Shown here piece by piece: positions 46,049-55,073 of a DNA stretch of 64,000 nucleotides. Under the pieces are notes generated by a model that did not search any database, had not been told where the DNA came from, and was given only the letters and a program-made list of their open reading frames with translations. The position numbers and the translations under genes are program-made. The DNA comes from Metabacillus malikii (lineage in GTDB: Bacteria; Bacillota; Bacilli; Bacillales; Bacillaceae). Numbering within the stretch: the stretch's first letter is position 1; every line of letters starts with the position of its first letter. Where the stretch lies: the NCBI RefSeq assembly GCF_030813355.1, contig NZ_JAUSUD010000005.1, positions 124,001 through 188,000 of the forward strand, read 5' to 3'.

Positions 46049-47476
46049 ATGGAGTATTCACAAACTGCTAAAGAAATTTATGATGCAATTGGAGGGAAAG
46101 AAAACCTTTCAGCTGCGGCACATTGTGCAACAAGATTACGCCTTGTATTAAATGATGAGACAAAGGTAGACCAGAAAAAGTTAGATGAAATGGATATTGT
46201 TAAGGGTACATTTTCAACTGGTGGTCAGTATCAGATTATTTTAGGAGCAGGAATTGTTAATCAAGTATATAACGAGCTTTCAAAATTATCAGGTATGGGT
46301 GAGATGTCGACAAAAGAAGTGAGTCAAGCTGGTACGAAAAAAATGAATCCGATTCAGCGTTTTGTCAAAATGCTATCTGACATTTTTGTTCCAATCATTC
46401 CTGCAATCGTAGCAGGTGGTTTATTAATGGGATTAAATAACTTGCTAACAGCAGAGGATTTATTTGTAGATGGTATGTCGTTAGTAGCTGCAAACCCACA
46501 ATTAGCAGATTTGGCCTCGTTAATTAATACATTTGCAAATGCAGCATTTGTGTTTTTACCTATTCTAATTGGTTTTTCTGCAACGAAAAGATTTGGTGGA
46601 AATCCATTTTTGGGTGCTACACTCGGTATGTTAATGGTTCACCCAGATTTACTTAACGGTTATTCATACGGTGATGCTGTGACGAGTGGCAACATACCAG
46701 TTTGGAACTTATTTGGATATGAAATTGCGAAGATCGGATACCAAGGTACTGTTTTACCTGTTTTAGTAGCTTCATATATTCTAGCAAAACTTGAAGTTAA
46801 CATTAGGAAAATTACACCTTCTGCATTGGACAATTTACTAACGCCTTTACTTTCAATTTTTATAACGGGCTTATTAACGTTTACACTTGTAGGACCAATC
46901 ACGAGAACAGCAGGGAATCTATTATCTGATGGCTTAATCTGGCTTTATGATACTACAGGCTTTATAGGTTCAGCTGTATTTGGATTAGCATACGCACCAA
47001 TCGTTATTACTGGTATGCACCATAGTTTTATTGCAGTAGAAACACAATTGCTTGCTGATCTTGTAAAATCAGGTGGATCATTTATTTTCCCTGTCGCTGC
47101 AATGTCTAATGTAGCCCAAGGTGCAGCAACATTAGCGGTATTAATGATTGTTCGCGATGCAAAAACAAAGGGAGTTGCATCTGCAGCAGGAATTTCGGCA
47201 TTGTTAGGTATCACTGAGCCAGCTCTTTTCGGTGTGAATTTAAAACTCCGATATCCGTTTATAGGAGCAATTGTTGGTTCAGCTGTCGCATCAGGCTATA
47301 TTGCAATATTTCATGTGAAATCAGTTGCTTTAGGAGCTGCTGGTTTACCGGGTATAATTTCTATTAAACCTGGAACAATTATTCATTATGTGATTGGTAT
47401 GCTTATTTCCTGTGTTGTTGCATTCATTGTGACAGTAGTATTAGGGAAAAGAGCGGCAAAGAAAGATGCTAAATAA
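46049..47476 (+). CDS. scrA: Sucrose PTS permease, EIIBC
   Basis: A 475-residue phosphotransferase permease. The IIB domain (about 1-85) has the phosphorylated cysteine C26 in SAAAHCATRLRL. The IIC domain (about 105-470) has GMHHSFIAVE and LLGITEPALFGVNLKLR. There is no IIA domain, as usual for ScrA/SacP, so phosphate must come from a IIA of another system such as the glucose one. It imports sucrose as sucrose-6-phosphate across the cytoplasmic membrane. The ATG at 46049 follows GGGTGGAGAAG. First gene after the operator region. Confidence 0.95.
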   Translation: MEYSQTAKEIYDAIGGKENLSAAAHCATRLRLVLNDETKVDQKKLDEMDIVKGTFSTGGQYQIILGAGIVNQVYNELSKLSGMGEMSTKEVSQAGTKKMNPIQRFVKMLSDIFVPIIPAIVAGGLLMGLNNLLTAEDLFVDGMSLVAANPQLADLASLINTFANAAFVFLPILIGFSATKRFGGNPFLGATLGMLMVHPDLLNGYSYGDAVTSGNIPVWNLFGYEIAKIGYQGTVLPVLVASYILAKLEVNIRKITPSALDNLLTPLLSIFITGLLTFTLVGPITRTAGNLLSDGLIWLYDTTGFIGSAVFGLAYAPIVITGMHHSFIAVETQLLADLVKSGGSFIFPVAAMSNVAQGAATLAVLMIVRDAKTKGVASAAGISALLGITEPALFGVNLKLRYPFIGAIVGSAVASGYIAIFHVKSVALGAAGLPGIISIKPGTIIHYVIGMLISCVVAFIVTVVLGKRAAKKDAK

Positions 47477-47511
47477 TTGCATACTTAGACGTAATTGAAG
47501 GAGAATTACTA

Positions 47512-48978
47512 ATGGAATGGACGAGGGAAAATAGATATAAAAGAATAGAAGAGGTAAGTCAGGAGACGCTGTCATCACTTAAAATGAAAGTAGAGAGTTG
47601 TCAGTGGAGACAAACCTTTCATATACAGCCACCTACTGGGCTATTAAATGATCCAAATGGTTTTTCTTATTTTAACGGTGAATACCACTTGTTTTATCAA
47701 TGGTTTCCTTTAGGACCGGTGCATGGATTAAAATATTGGTATCATACAAAATCTACTGATTTAGTTCATTGGGAGAATGTTGGCGTGGCAATCAAACCAA
47801 ATAAGGAATTTGACAGTCACGGAGCATATTCCGGCAGTGGAATCGTAAAGGATGACAAGCTGTACTTAATGTATACAGGTAATACAAGAGACGAAAATTG
47901 GGTAAGAAAACCTTATCAGGCAATGGCAATGTTAGATAAAGAGGGGAAGATAACAAAGTACCCAACTCCAGTTATTTCTGAAGTCCCAATAGGATACACT
48001 GACCATTTTAGAGATCCTAAAGTATGGGAATTAAATGGTACGTATTATGCTGTAATCGGTGCCCAAAGACTAGATGAATCAGGATGTGTTGTCCTATACG
48101 AATCAAAGGATTTATTAAGCTGGGACTTTTTAGGTGAAGTTGAAACAGACTTAAAACAGTTTGGATATATGTGGGAATGCCCTGATTACTTCGAGTTAGA
48201 TGATAAGGGAATTCTGCTATTTTCACCTCAAGGATTAGAACCTGAGGGGGATCGTTATCATAATATCTATCAATCTGGTTATCTCGTTGGGGAAACGTTA
48301 GATATTGAACAAAGGAGATTTACCCATAAGAAATTTCATGAACTTGACCGCGGTTTTGACTTTTACGCGCCACAGACAATGAAGGCTCCTGATGGTAGAA
48401 GATTGCTTGTAGGTTGGATGGGGTTGCCCGAAATCGAATATCCAACAGATGAAAATGGATGGGCACATTGCCTAACTATTCCTAGAGAACTACAATTGAA
48501 AGATGACCGACTCATTCAGAAACCAGTTGCTGAACTTACGAAGTCTCGAAAAGAAAAGTCAGGTTTTGCGAAAACGATTCATCATGATGTTCAAAATGAA
48601 TTAACGGGAACTCATTTTGAGCTAATTTGTGAATTACAGGATATGAGTGCAGCATCCTTTGGAATTGAATTTCGGGCCAGTGCTGAAGAAAAAACCGTCC
48701 TTGAGTATAATAAAGAAGAAAACAAAATTAAATTGGACCGTAGTTTATCAGGTAAGTCTTTTGGAGAGGAATTTGGGACTTCACGTTCATGTTTGATTAA
48801 TGGAGATGTAAAAAAAATTCAATTATTCGTCGATACATCATCTGTGGAAATATTTATAAATGATGGCGAAGAAGTTTTTACTAGTAGAATCTTTCCGAAA
48901 CCAGAGAGTGATGAAATAAGATTCTATGTAAACGGAGGCCATGCAACAGTAACGGTTGAGAAGTGGGACTTAATATAA
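47512..48978 (+). CDS. scrB: Sucrose-6-phosphate hydrolase (GH32 invertase)
   Basis: A 488-residue cytoplasmic glycoside hydrolase family 32 enzyme. The nucleophile is D47 in GLLNDPNG (43-50), the transition-state stabiliser is in FRDPK (166-170), and the acid/base is E222 in MWECPDYFEL. A C-terminal beta-sandwich follows (about 360-488). It splits sucrose-6-phosphate into glucose-6-phosphate and fructose. No signal peptide, as expected. It is 35 bases after scrA with GAAGGAGAA as ribosome site. Confidence 0.96.
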   Translation: MEWTRENRYKRIEEVSQETLSSLKMKVESCQWRQTFHIQPPTGLLNDPNGFSYFNGEYHLFYQWFPLGPVHGLKYWYHTKSTDLVHWENVGVAIKPNKEFDSHGAYSGSGIVKDDKLYLMYTGNTRDENWVRKPYQAMAMLDKEGKITKYPTPVISEVPIGYTDHFRDPKVWELNGTYYAVIGAQRLDESGCVVLYESKDLLSWDFLGEVETDLKQFGYMWECPDYFELDDKGILLFSPQGLEPEGDRYHNIYQSGYLVGETLDIEQRRFTHKKFHELDRGFDFYAPQTMKAPDGRRLLVGWMGLPEIEYPTDENGWAHCLTIPRELQLKDDRLIQKPVAELTKSRKEKSGFAKTIHHDVQNELTGTHFELICELQDMSAASFGIEFRASAEEKTVLEYNKEENKIKLDRSLSGKSFGEEFGTSRSCLINGDVKKIQLFVDTSSVEIFINDGEEVFTSRIFPKPESDEIRFYVNGGHATVTVEKWDLI

Positions 48979-48990
48979 GAGGTGATGAAA

Positions 48991-49968
48991 TTGTCTACTT
49001 TATTTTCAATTGGTGAAGTACTCATTGATTTTATACCAGAGCAAAAAGGTATCGCATTAAAGGATGTTACTAGTTTTGAAAAAGCTCCAGGTGGTGCTCC
49101 AGCTAATGTCGCTGCTGCAGTTTCAAAATTGGGCGGTAACTCATCGATGATTACGAAGCTAGGAGTCGATGCGTTTGGTGATTTTCTTATCGAAACGTTA
49201 CAAAATGTCGGTGTGAATACTGACTTTGTGTTCCGTACAAATGAGGCTAATACAGCATTAGCCTTTGTTTCCTTAAAGGAAAATGGAGAAAGGGATTTTT
49301 CATTTTATCGAAAACCATCTGCAGATTTATTATTAACTGAAGCTGAAGTTAAAGATTCATGGTTCCATCATGGTGACATCCTTCACTTTTGTTCCGTTGA
49401 TTTGGTTGAAAGTCCAATGAAATATGCCCATCTAAAAGCGATTAGAGCAGCTAAGAAAAATGGAGCTATAATTAGCTTTGATCCGAATGTCCGTTTACCG
49501 TTGTGGGAAGACCATGAAGAATGCAGGAAGACGATAAATGAATTTATCCCACTTTCAACAATTGTTAAAATTTCAGATGAGGAATTGTCATTTATAACAG
49601 GGATATCATCAGAATCTGAAGCAATTCAATCCTTATTTGTTGGAGATGTTAAAGCAGTTATTTATACAAAGGGTGCAGATGGAGCATCATTATTTGTAAA
49701 CGGTAAAAGTTACTCAACAGAGGGCTTTCAAGTTGATGTAGAAGATACAACAGGTGCAGGGGATGCGTTTATTGGTAGCTTTCTGTACAAGTTGCTAGAG
49801 TATGGGGTAACTGACGTGAATTTGATTACAGTACTAGAGCAAGAGCATCAGCAAATACTGGAATTTGCTAATGCTAGCGGAGCGCTGACAACGACAGGAA
49901 AGGGAGCGATCTCTTCACTTCCAATGATAGAAGAGATTAATAAATTTATTGCCTCTCAAAAGGTATAG
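48991..49968 (+). CDS. scrK: Fructokinase (PfkB family)
   Basis: A 325-residue ribokinase-family sugar kinase. The first signature is KAPGGAPANVAAAVSKLGGN and the second is DTTGAGDAFIGSF, with the catalytic aspartate D258 in GAGD. It phosphorylates the fructose released by the invertase, completing sucrose catabolism. I start it at TTG 48991, eight bases after GAGG; the ATG at 48985 and GTG at 48982 lie too near or inside the ribosome site. It is the last gene of the operon. Confidence 0.93.
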   Translation: MSTLFSIGEVLIDFIPEQKGIALKDVTSFEKAPGGAPANVAAAVSKLGGNSSMITKLGVDAFGDFLIETLQNVGVNTDFVFRTNEANTALAFVSLKENGERDFSFYRKPSADLLLTEAEVKDSWFHHGDILHFCSVDLVESPMKYAHLKAIRAAKKNGAIISFDPNVRLPLWEDHEECRKTINEFIPLSTIVKISDEELSFITGISSESEAIQSLFVGDVKAVIYTKGADGASLFVNGKSYSTEGFQVDVEDTTGAGDAFIGSFLYKLLEYGVTDVNLITVLEQEHQQILEFANASGALTTTGKGAISSLPMIEEINKFIASQKV

Positions 49969-50737
49969 AAATGATAATATGTTTTTAGTGAAATCCTTTG
50001 TTTTCATGTTGTAAATATGTTAATATAATGAAGATTAACGTCTAGCAGTCGTTGATTTATTTGTTTGTTGCTTTAATATGAATGAAAAAATGATTTAATA
50101 AATGAATTACTTTCTATATATGATTGGTAAATGGGAGAAAATAACTAGTCTTTCCATGGCCTAACTTCAATTTTTGAGGTTAGGCCTTTTTTATTATTGA
50201 GGAATGGCGAATTTCTTACTATGATTGTGTTTTGATGAAAAAGAATGCACATACAGAGGGCTACAAGCAAGACTTGAACATGTTTTCAATTCTATCGCTT
50301 GGACGTATTGGGTAGTGTGGTACGGACGTTAATATGAAGACATTGTTATATTACAAAATGTAGTAATTGTATTGTCGATTGATAAGATGAAAGTATTACA
50401 ATTTAAAGTTGTGATTGGTGTACTTACACAGTGTAAATACTTGTATGGTCTTGACCTCTCACCAAAAGGTCCAACATGAGCCTAGAGGTTTCACTAAATA
50501 CCCTGTAAAAGAATAGTAATAATCAGAACAATCTCTAAGAATATGACTTCAAGTTAAGAGGCTCAACCACTAAAACCCATGTCATCATTATGTAATGAAA
50601 TATTAAAGCTAAAGTCACCTAAAACGCTAGTTGGAAGAAGTTGATTAGAGGGTAGAATATAAAAAATTGTATTCGTTCCATTTTTAAAAGAGATAAAAGA
50701 AAGTTAATAGGTTGTTGTCCTTGAGGGGGAAATAGAA
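49969..50737. other. Gene-free interval between scrK and the first DUF2294 gene
   Basis: About 770 bases with stops in all frames at short intervals and no credible gene. It contains the terminator at 50158-50192. The last 30 bases hold the TGAGGGGG ribosome site of the next gene. Confidence 0.5.
50158..50192 (+). terminator. Terminator with GGCCTAAC stem
   Basis: GGCCTAAC (50158-50165) pairs with GTTAGGCC (50179-50186), followed by TTTTTT. It is 190 bases after scrK, and nearly the same hairpin recurs at 52313-52351. Confidence 0.8.
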
Positions 50738-51418
50738 ATGATAAAGACAGGGGATAAATACGAGAAAATTACGTATTTAAACAGTTACATAAGCAAAGTA
50801 CTTAAAAAGAATTTCGGCAAGGGTCCTGCGACATGTTATTCCATTTTTGCCGATGAGATGATGTTTATCACTATTAAAAATTTTATAACACCAGTGGAAG
50901 AAGTATTAATAAGCAAAGATGAGGAACATCTCGCATACAAAACAAGGGATATCATTTTTGATACAATTTTTGAAGAAATAAAGGATGAAGTGAAAAAAGT
51001 ATTAGGCGTAACGTTTACGACGATGTATTACGATTGGAGCTTTGAAGAGAACACTGGTATTTTACTTTTAAAAAGTAACGGAAGAGCAAATCCGCAACTT
51101 GCATCAAACCCTGGACAAGTTAAATTAATTCAAGATATATGCTACGATATACATAAAACAGCAGTACATATAAATAAGATATATACCTCTTCTACCATTA
51201 TTTATGTTGAATATACTGGGTTCATGAATAAAATTGAACATATTCTATTTGATAATGGTTATAGTGAATTATTAATTGAATGGAATAACGAATTGAAAAA
51301 AGCGTATAAACAAAATAAACGTTTATTTGAAAAGTGCTTCCAGACATCAATTGACCAAATCTATGTTTTACATAACTTTGAATATGATACAGGAATTCTT
51401 GTATTTTACTTAGACTAA
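50738..51418 (+). CDS. DUF2294-type protein with two tandem domains (first paralogue)
   Basis: A 226-residue soluble protein. Residues about 10-115 match the DUF2294 pattern: helix ISKVLKKNFGKGP with GKGP at 27-30, a strand MMFITIKNFITPVEEVLIS, and the closing MYYDWSFEENTGILLLKSNG. Residues about 125-226 repeat the same order (IYVEYTGFMNKIEHILFDNG, then YVLHNFEYDTGILVFYLD) without the GKGP. I know no established function; some relatives are tied to sodium- or stress-linked genes. It is paired with a paralogue 165 bases downstream. Confidence 0.75.
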   Translation: MIKTGDKYEKITYLNSYISKVLKKNFGKGPATCYSIFADEMMFITIKNFITPVEEVLISKDEEHLAYKTRDIIFDTIFEEIKDEVKKVLGVTFTTMYYDWSFEENTGILLLKSNGRANPQLASNPGQVKLIQDICYDIHKTAVHINKIYTSSTIIYVEYTGFMNKIEHILFDNGYSELLIEWNNELKKAYKQNKRLFEKCFQTSIDQIYVLHNFEYDTGILVFYLD

Positions 51419-51583
51419 CACCTTATAAAATATTGTGATATTGACAATAATAGTAAAAAAAGGGAAATGAAAATGAATGCTTGCTAAATGTTTACGTTTA
51501 ATAAGTGTTATGATACGATGAATGAGGTTAATGCTTTATAGGCGTTAATTATTTTCGGTTCCCGTAATTTGAAAGGTGTAATC

Positions 51584-52270
51584 ATGCAAATACAGGACCA
51601 ATTAAGTACGTTAAGTGGATATGCAAGTAAATTATTAAGGAAAGTGTTTGGAAGAGGACCGAAATCATGTCAGGCCTTTGCTAATCAACAATTCCTAGTG
51701 ATTTATATTCGAGGGTTTCTCTCGCCTATGGAGGAAGCATTAATAAGCCAAGGGCGAAATGACTATGTAGAAAGAGCACGAAATGTCATAATGAAACCAG
51801 TGCTAGAAGAATTAAGAGGTGTCATCCAAATTACCTTAGATGTAGAGGTTAACGAAACGTATCATGATTGGAATATTTCAAATTATTCAGGGCTCATCAT
51901 GTTTGTATTAAACTCTTCTTTACATAATTCAAATCATCTTATTGCCTTCAACAGTGCAGAGCTTGAAAATCAAGTCTCACAAATTAGTGCACAACTTCAA
52001 AAGGTTCCGGACCAGATTCATACGTATTCTCTTTCAGAACAAATTGTACTTGTTGAAAGAAAAGGTATATTAATTACACTTGAAAAGGCATTAATTAATC
52101 ATGGATTCGGCGAAGAATTGCGCATGACAAAGGATAATCTTGAAAAGGACTATTTTCTACATGAAAGGTCAATAATTGAACTGTTTCAGAGACCGATAGC
52201 TGATTTATTTATCGATTGGGATTTTGTGATGGATAAGTCGCTCATGTGCTTTATTATTGATAATAGGTAA
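51584..52270 (+). CDS. DUF2294-type protein with two tandem domains (second paralogue)
   Basis: A 228-residue protein with the same layout as its upstream neighbour: GRGP at 23-26 after LLRKVFG, the strand FLVIYIRGFLSPMEEALISQ, NETYHDWNISNYSGLIMFVL, then a second copy without the glycine motif ending FIDWDFVMDKSLMCFIID. I start it at ATG 51584, five bases after AAAGGTG; the frame runs 15 bases further to a TTG at the ribosome site. The two genes diverge strongly in sequence, so the duplication is old. Function unknown. Confidence 0.75.
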   Translation: MQIQDQLSTLSGYASKLLRKVFGRGPKSCQAFANQQFLVIYIRGFLSPMEEALISQGRNDYVERARNVIMKPVLEELRGVIQITLDVEVNETYHDWNISNYSGLIMFVLNSSLHNSNHLIAFNSAELENQVSQISAQLQKVPDQIHTYSLSEQIVLVERKGILITLEKALINHGFGEELRMTKDNLEKDYFLHERSIIELFQRPIADLFIDWDFVMDKSLMCFIIDNR

Positions 52271-52312
52271 ATGCTGTGAATATATCTTATCAACGAGATA
52301 GAAGTCACATAT

Positions 52313-52351
52313 GGCCTAACTTCTTAATTTTAAGGAAGTTAGGCCTTTTTT
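52313..52351 (+). terminator. Terminator after the DUF2294 pair
   Basis: GGCCTAACTTC pairs with GAAGTTAGGCC across a short loop, followed by TTTTTT. Confidence 0.9.
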
Positions 52352-52567
52352 GTGATAAAAAGGTTCGCTTCTGAAAGATAGCTATAATAAACTAAATACT
52401 AAAATATTTATCTTGTACTATTGAATATTTGAACTTTACAGGCGTGGCTAAAAAGGTAAACTTAGCTTATTATTTTCTAAGGTGTGACTAGATTTACGAA
52501 AATATCCTTAGCGAAGACATATATCATTGAAGTTAAAAGTATCAGAAATCATACGGAGGTACTATTT

Positions 52568-53737
52568 ATGGAATGCATAGTTCAAAATCGAGATAAGATA
52601 CTTATTTTTACTAATTTACTTGTTCTTTGTGTAGGGATTATAAGCTGGCACTTACATATATATATTCTATTTCTTATTGTTCTAATTTTTTCAGGGATTT
52701 TACAAATCGTTTTCTTAATAAATCGAAAACGTCAAGGTTTTAATATGTTAATGATACAAGGTGTACCACTCCCAGTAATCATCACAAAAAACGGTAAAAT
52801 CATAAATGTAAATGAGCATATGCTTCAGTTAATCAGTATTAAAGATAGCGGAAAGGTAATTGGTAAAAATATAGAAGAATTTTTCCGATTTAAAAGTGGT
52901 AAACAACATCAATTTCCTGCATCTGCACCTGTACAGCAAGTTGGAACACTTTTATGTGGAAACGGAGAAGAGATTGCAATAGAGCTGATTAGCAATCGAT
53001 TACAGGAAAAATCGTCAAAAACTACGGAATATCATATTATTCAGGATATCTCACATATTTTGGAGAAGGAAAAAAGATTACAACACTCAGAGCAGCTTTC
53101 AGTCATTGGGGAATTAGCTGCTGGAATAGCACACGAGATTCGGAATCCATTAACTAGCTTAAAAGGCTTTCTGCAGCTATCAGCAACTAGTAATCATGGT
53201 ATGTATAATCATATTATGCTGCAAGAAATAAATCGAATAAATTCAATTGTAGGAGAATTACTTCTTTTATCTAAGCCAAAGGAAATGGATTATAAACCAT
53301 GTAATGTGATGAAAATTATTCATCATGTTGTGACAATTGTGAATACGCAAGCCATTTTATACAATATTGAGATTAAAACGAATTATCATGAAGAGATAGA
53401 AGAATTGGAAGTTTACTGTGAAGAAAATAAAATTAAACAAGTGTTTATTAATTTATTGAAAAATGCGATTGAAGCCATGCAAAAACAAGGCACGATAAAT
53501 ATATATCTTGAGAAGAATCATCAAAATGTCCAGATTACTTTCCAAGACCAAGGAAAAGGTATTACTGAAGAGGAACTGCAACATATTGGAAAACGTTTTT
53601 ATACTACTAAAGAAGAAGGAACTGGTTTAGGACTTATGATTTGTTATAATATTATTGAGAAACATAATGGACAAATTCACGTAGAAAGTGAAATAGGAAA
53701 GGGTACTTCCTTCATAGTAACTCTGCCTGTTAAATAG
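52568..53737 (+). CDS. Orphan sensor histidine kinase, sporulation-kinase type
   Basis: A 389-residue kinase with two N-terminal membrane helices (about 11-29 and 31-51) and almost no external loop, a PAS domain (about 60-165, VPLPVIITKNGKIINVNEHM), HisKA with H189 in GIAHEIRNPLTSLKGFLQL, and HATPase_c (INLLKNAIEAM, DQGKGI, GTGLGLMICYNI). The H-box HEIRNPLTSLKGFLQL is the type found in KinA-KinE, and no response regulator is adjacent, so it probably feeds the Spo0F phosphorelay. I start it at ATG 52568, seven bases after GGAGGT; the frame extends 84 bases upstream without a ribosome site. Confidence 0.88.
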   Translation: MECIVQNRDKILIFTNLLVLCVGIISWHLHIYILFLIVLIFSGILQIVFLINRKRQGFNMLMIQGVPLPVIITKNGKIINVNEHMLQLISIKDSGKVIGKNIEEFFRFKSGKQHQFPASAPVQQVGTLLCGNGEEIAIELISNRLQEKSSKTTEYHIIQDISHILEKEKRLQHSEQLSVIGELAAGIAHEIRNPLTSLKGFLQLSATSNHGMYNHIMLQEINRINSIVGELLLLSKPKEMDYKPCNVMKIIHHVVTIVNTQAILYNIEIKTNYHEEIEELEVYCEENKIKQVFINLLKNAIEAMQKQGTINIYLEKNHQNVQITFQDQGKGITEEELQHIGKRFYTTKEEGTGLGLMICYNIIEKHNGQIHVESEIGKGTSFIVTLPVK

Positions 53738-53751
53738 TTGATAGGGTATCT

Positions 53752-53845
53752 CATAAGGATCTGACTTCTCCAACGAACACTGACATATAGATAGTTAGTG
53801 AACATCAAGATTTGATTATTATGGTTGAGGAGTCTGATCCTTATG
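53752..53845. repeat. Long inverted repeat after the kinase gene
   Basis: CATAAGGATCTGACTTCTCC (from 53752) continuing to 53774 is nearly complementary to GTTGAGGAGTCTGATCCTTA (from 53824) continuing to 53845. Arms are about 22 nt with a 49-nt centre. No T-run follows, so it is more like a mobile or structural element than a terminator. Confidence 0.6.
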
Positions 53846-53860
53846 TTTCGATTACCAACA

Positions 53861-53963
53861 TTTTAGTTGGCTCTTCTTTAAACGATTTCGGCTTTTTTGC
53901 ACAATCCCTAGATGGACAACCTAAGTATAAAGAGACAATGTTTACGAAAATAGCATTTTAGCT
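53861..53963. mobile_element. Short MITE-like element D with imperfect 8-bp target duplication
   Basis: The element (53869-53955, 87 bp) has the left end GGCTCTTCTTTAAACGATTT and a right end CAATGTTTACGAAAATAGCA, matching element B. Flanks are TTTTAGTT (53861-53868) and TTTTAGCT (53956-53963), 7 of 8 identical. Most of the interior seen in B is missing. It lies just after the stop of the minus-strand M50 peptidase gene. Confidence 0.7.
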
Positions 53964-53973
53964 AGTCAGGGGG

Positions 53974-55062
53974 CTAAACGGCACGCTCCACTTGACGATT
54001 TGCTTGCCACTTTCCAATACCAGCATGTATGACTGAATAAGCTAAATAAATAGCATTAAGAGTGAGAAATAGTGGTGCAGGCCTTAGAAATAGCAGCATG
54101 GCTTCATGAAATGGCATCATGCCAATTACGTTTCCCCATGAAATCATCATATAAGTAAATAATCCCCAAATGAGTATGGTGAATAGAATTCGACTTAACG
54201 CATATAAAGAATGCCAATTTACTTTAAGCTGTTTTAACTGTGAAATAGACTGCTTCCATAAATTTGGCTGATTGAATAAATCGACAAGAACCCAATATCC
54301 ATCACCCGGTAAAAATGGACATATTGCAAAAATCATTCGGAAGACATGGACAATGAGGAACGACCAAATCCATGGTGACAAATCTCTAAAGAGAAGTCCG
54401 ATTAGACAGACAAGACCACAAACAAGGATATCTGTCACAAACCCTGCTAGATTTATTCGTATCCTTTCATATTTAGATAGTTTCCAAGCTTCATTACATA
54501 TAATGCTAAATAACGGAATTGGACCAGACCATTGCACAGAAACAGAGATATTTTTAGAACGAGGCATTGTAAATAAATGACCAAGCTCATGTAAAATAAC
54601 AGAAATCATAAGAGCGGCTACAATAATCCACTGGTCTCTTACACTAGTAACAAGGTATACAGGCGAGTCTTTTATATAGACAAAGAAACTAGCAATAGAA
54701 CAAATTAGTGCTGCTAATAGTAACGTTATAAACCATTTTTTATGAATCCATCGATTAATAAATTTATGCTGACTGCTTGATGGAGTTTGATAAGAATCTA
54801 TAGTCTTTTGTATATCCTCATTTATGAGGGAGAAAGAATCCTCATGCCTTATACCTAACATTTCATAAAGTTGACATATGTCCTCATCATCCAATTCAAA
54901 CTTATCTAAGACAGCTAAATCGGATTTGCTATTTGCTAAATATTCCAATACATCCTTCGTATGAGAATCAATTTGAAAAAAGTGTTGATCTGGTCGTTGA
55001 ATCCAATAGCGATCCTCTTTAATCTTGCCAATAATAAATAGTAATCTATCCTTGTTTTCCAC
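53974..55062 (-). CDS. M50-family membrane metalloprotease with PqqD-like N-terminal domain (graspetide cluster)
   Basis: A 362-residue protein. Residues about 15-75 (HFFQIDSHTKDVLEYLANSK, then ELDDEDICQLYEMLG) look like the PqqD fold, the leader-peptide recognition element of many RiPP enzymes. Six or so membrane helices follow from residue 110. The zinc-protease motif HELGH is at 158-162, and PGDGYW (252-257) supplies the third ligand D254. Such M50 proteins, for instance YydH, accompany peptide-maturation clusters and may cut or help export the product. It starts with GTG 55062 after AAGAGGT, eleven bases after the ligase stop, so it is the last gene of the three-gene unit. Its exact task is inferred. 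Confidence 0.82.
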   Translation of the reverse strand: MENKDRLLFIIGKIKEDRYWIQRPDQHFFQIDSHTKDVLEYLANSKSDLAVLDKFELDDEDICQLYEMLGIRHEDSFSLINEDIQKTIDSYQTPSSSQHKFINRWIHKKWFITLLLAALICSIASFFVYIKDSPVYLVTSVRDQWIIVAALMISVILHELGHLFTMPRSKNISVSVQWSGPIPLFSIICNEAWKLSKYERIRINLAGFVTDILVCGLVCLIGLLFRDLSPWIWSFLIVHVFRMIFAICPFLPGDGYWVLVDLFNQPNLWKQSISQLKQLKVNWHSLYALSRILFTILIWGLFTYMMISWGNVIGMMPFHEAMLLFLRPAPLFLTLNAIYLAYSVIHAGIGKWQANRQVERAV

Positions 55063-55073
55063 GTTATACCTCT

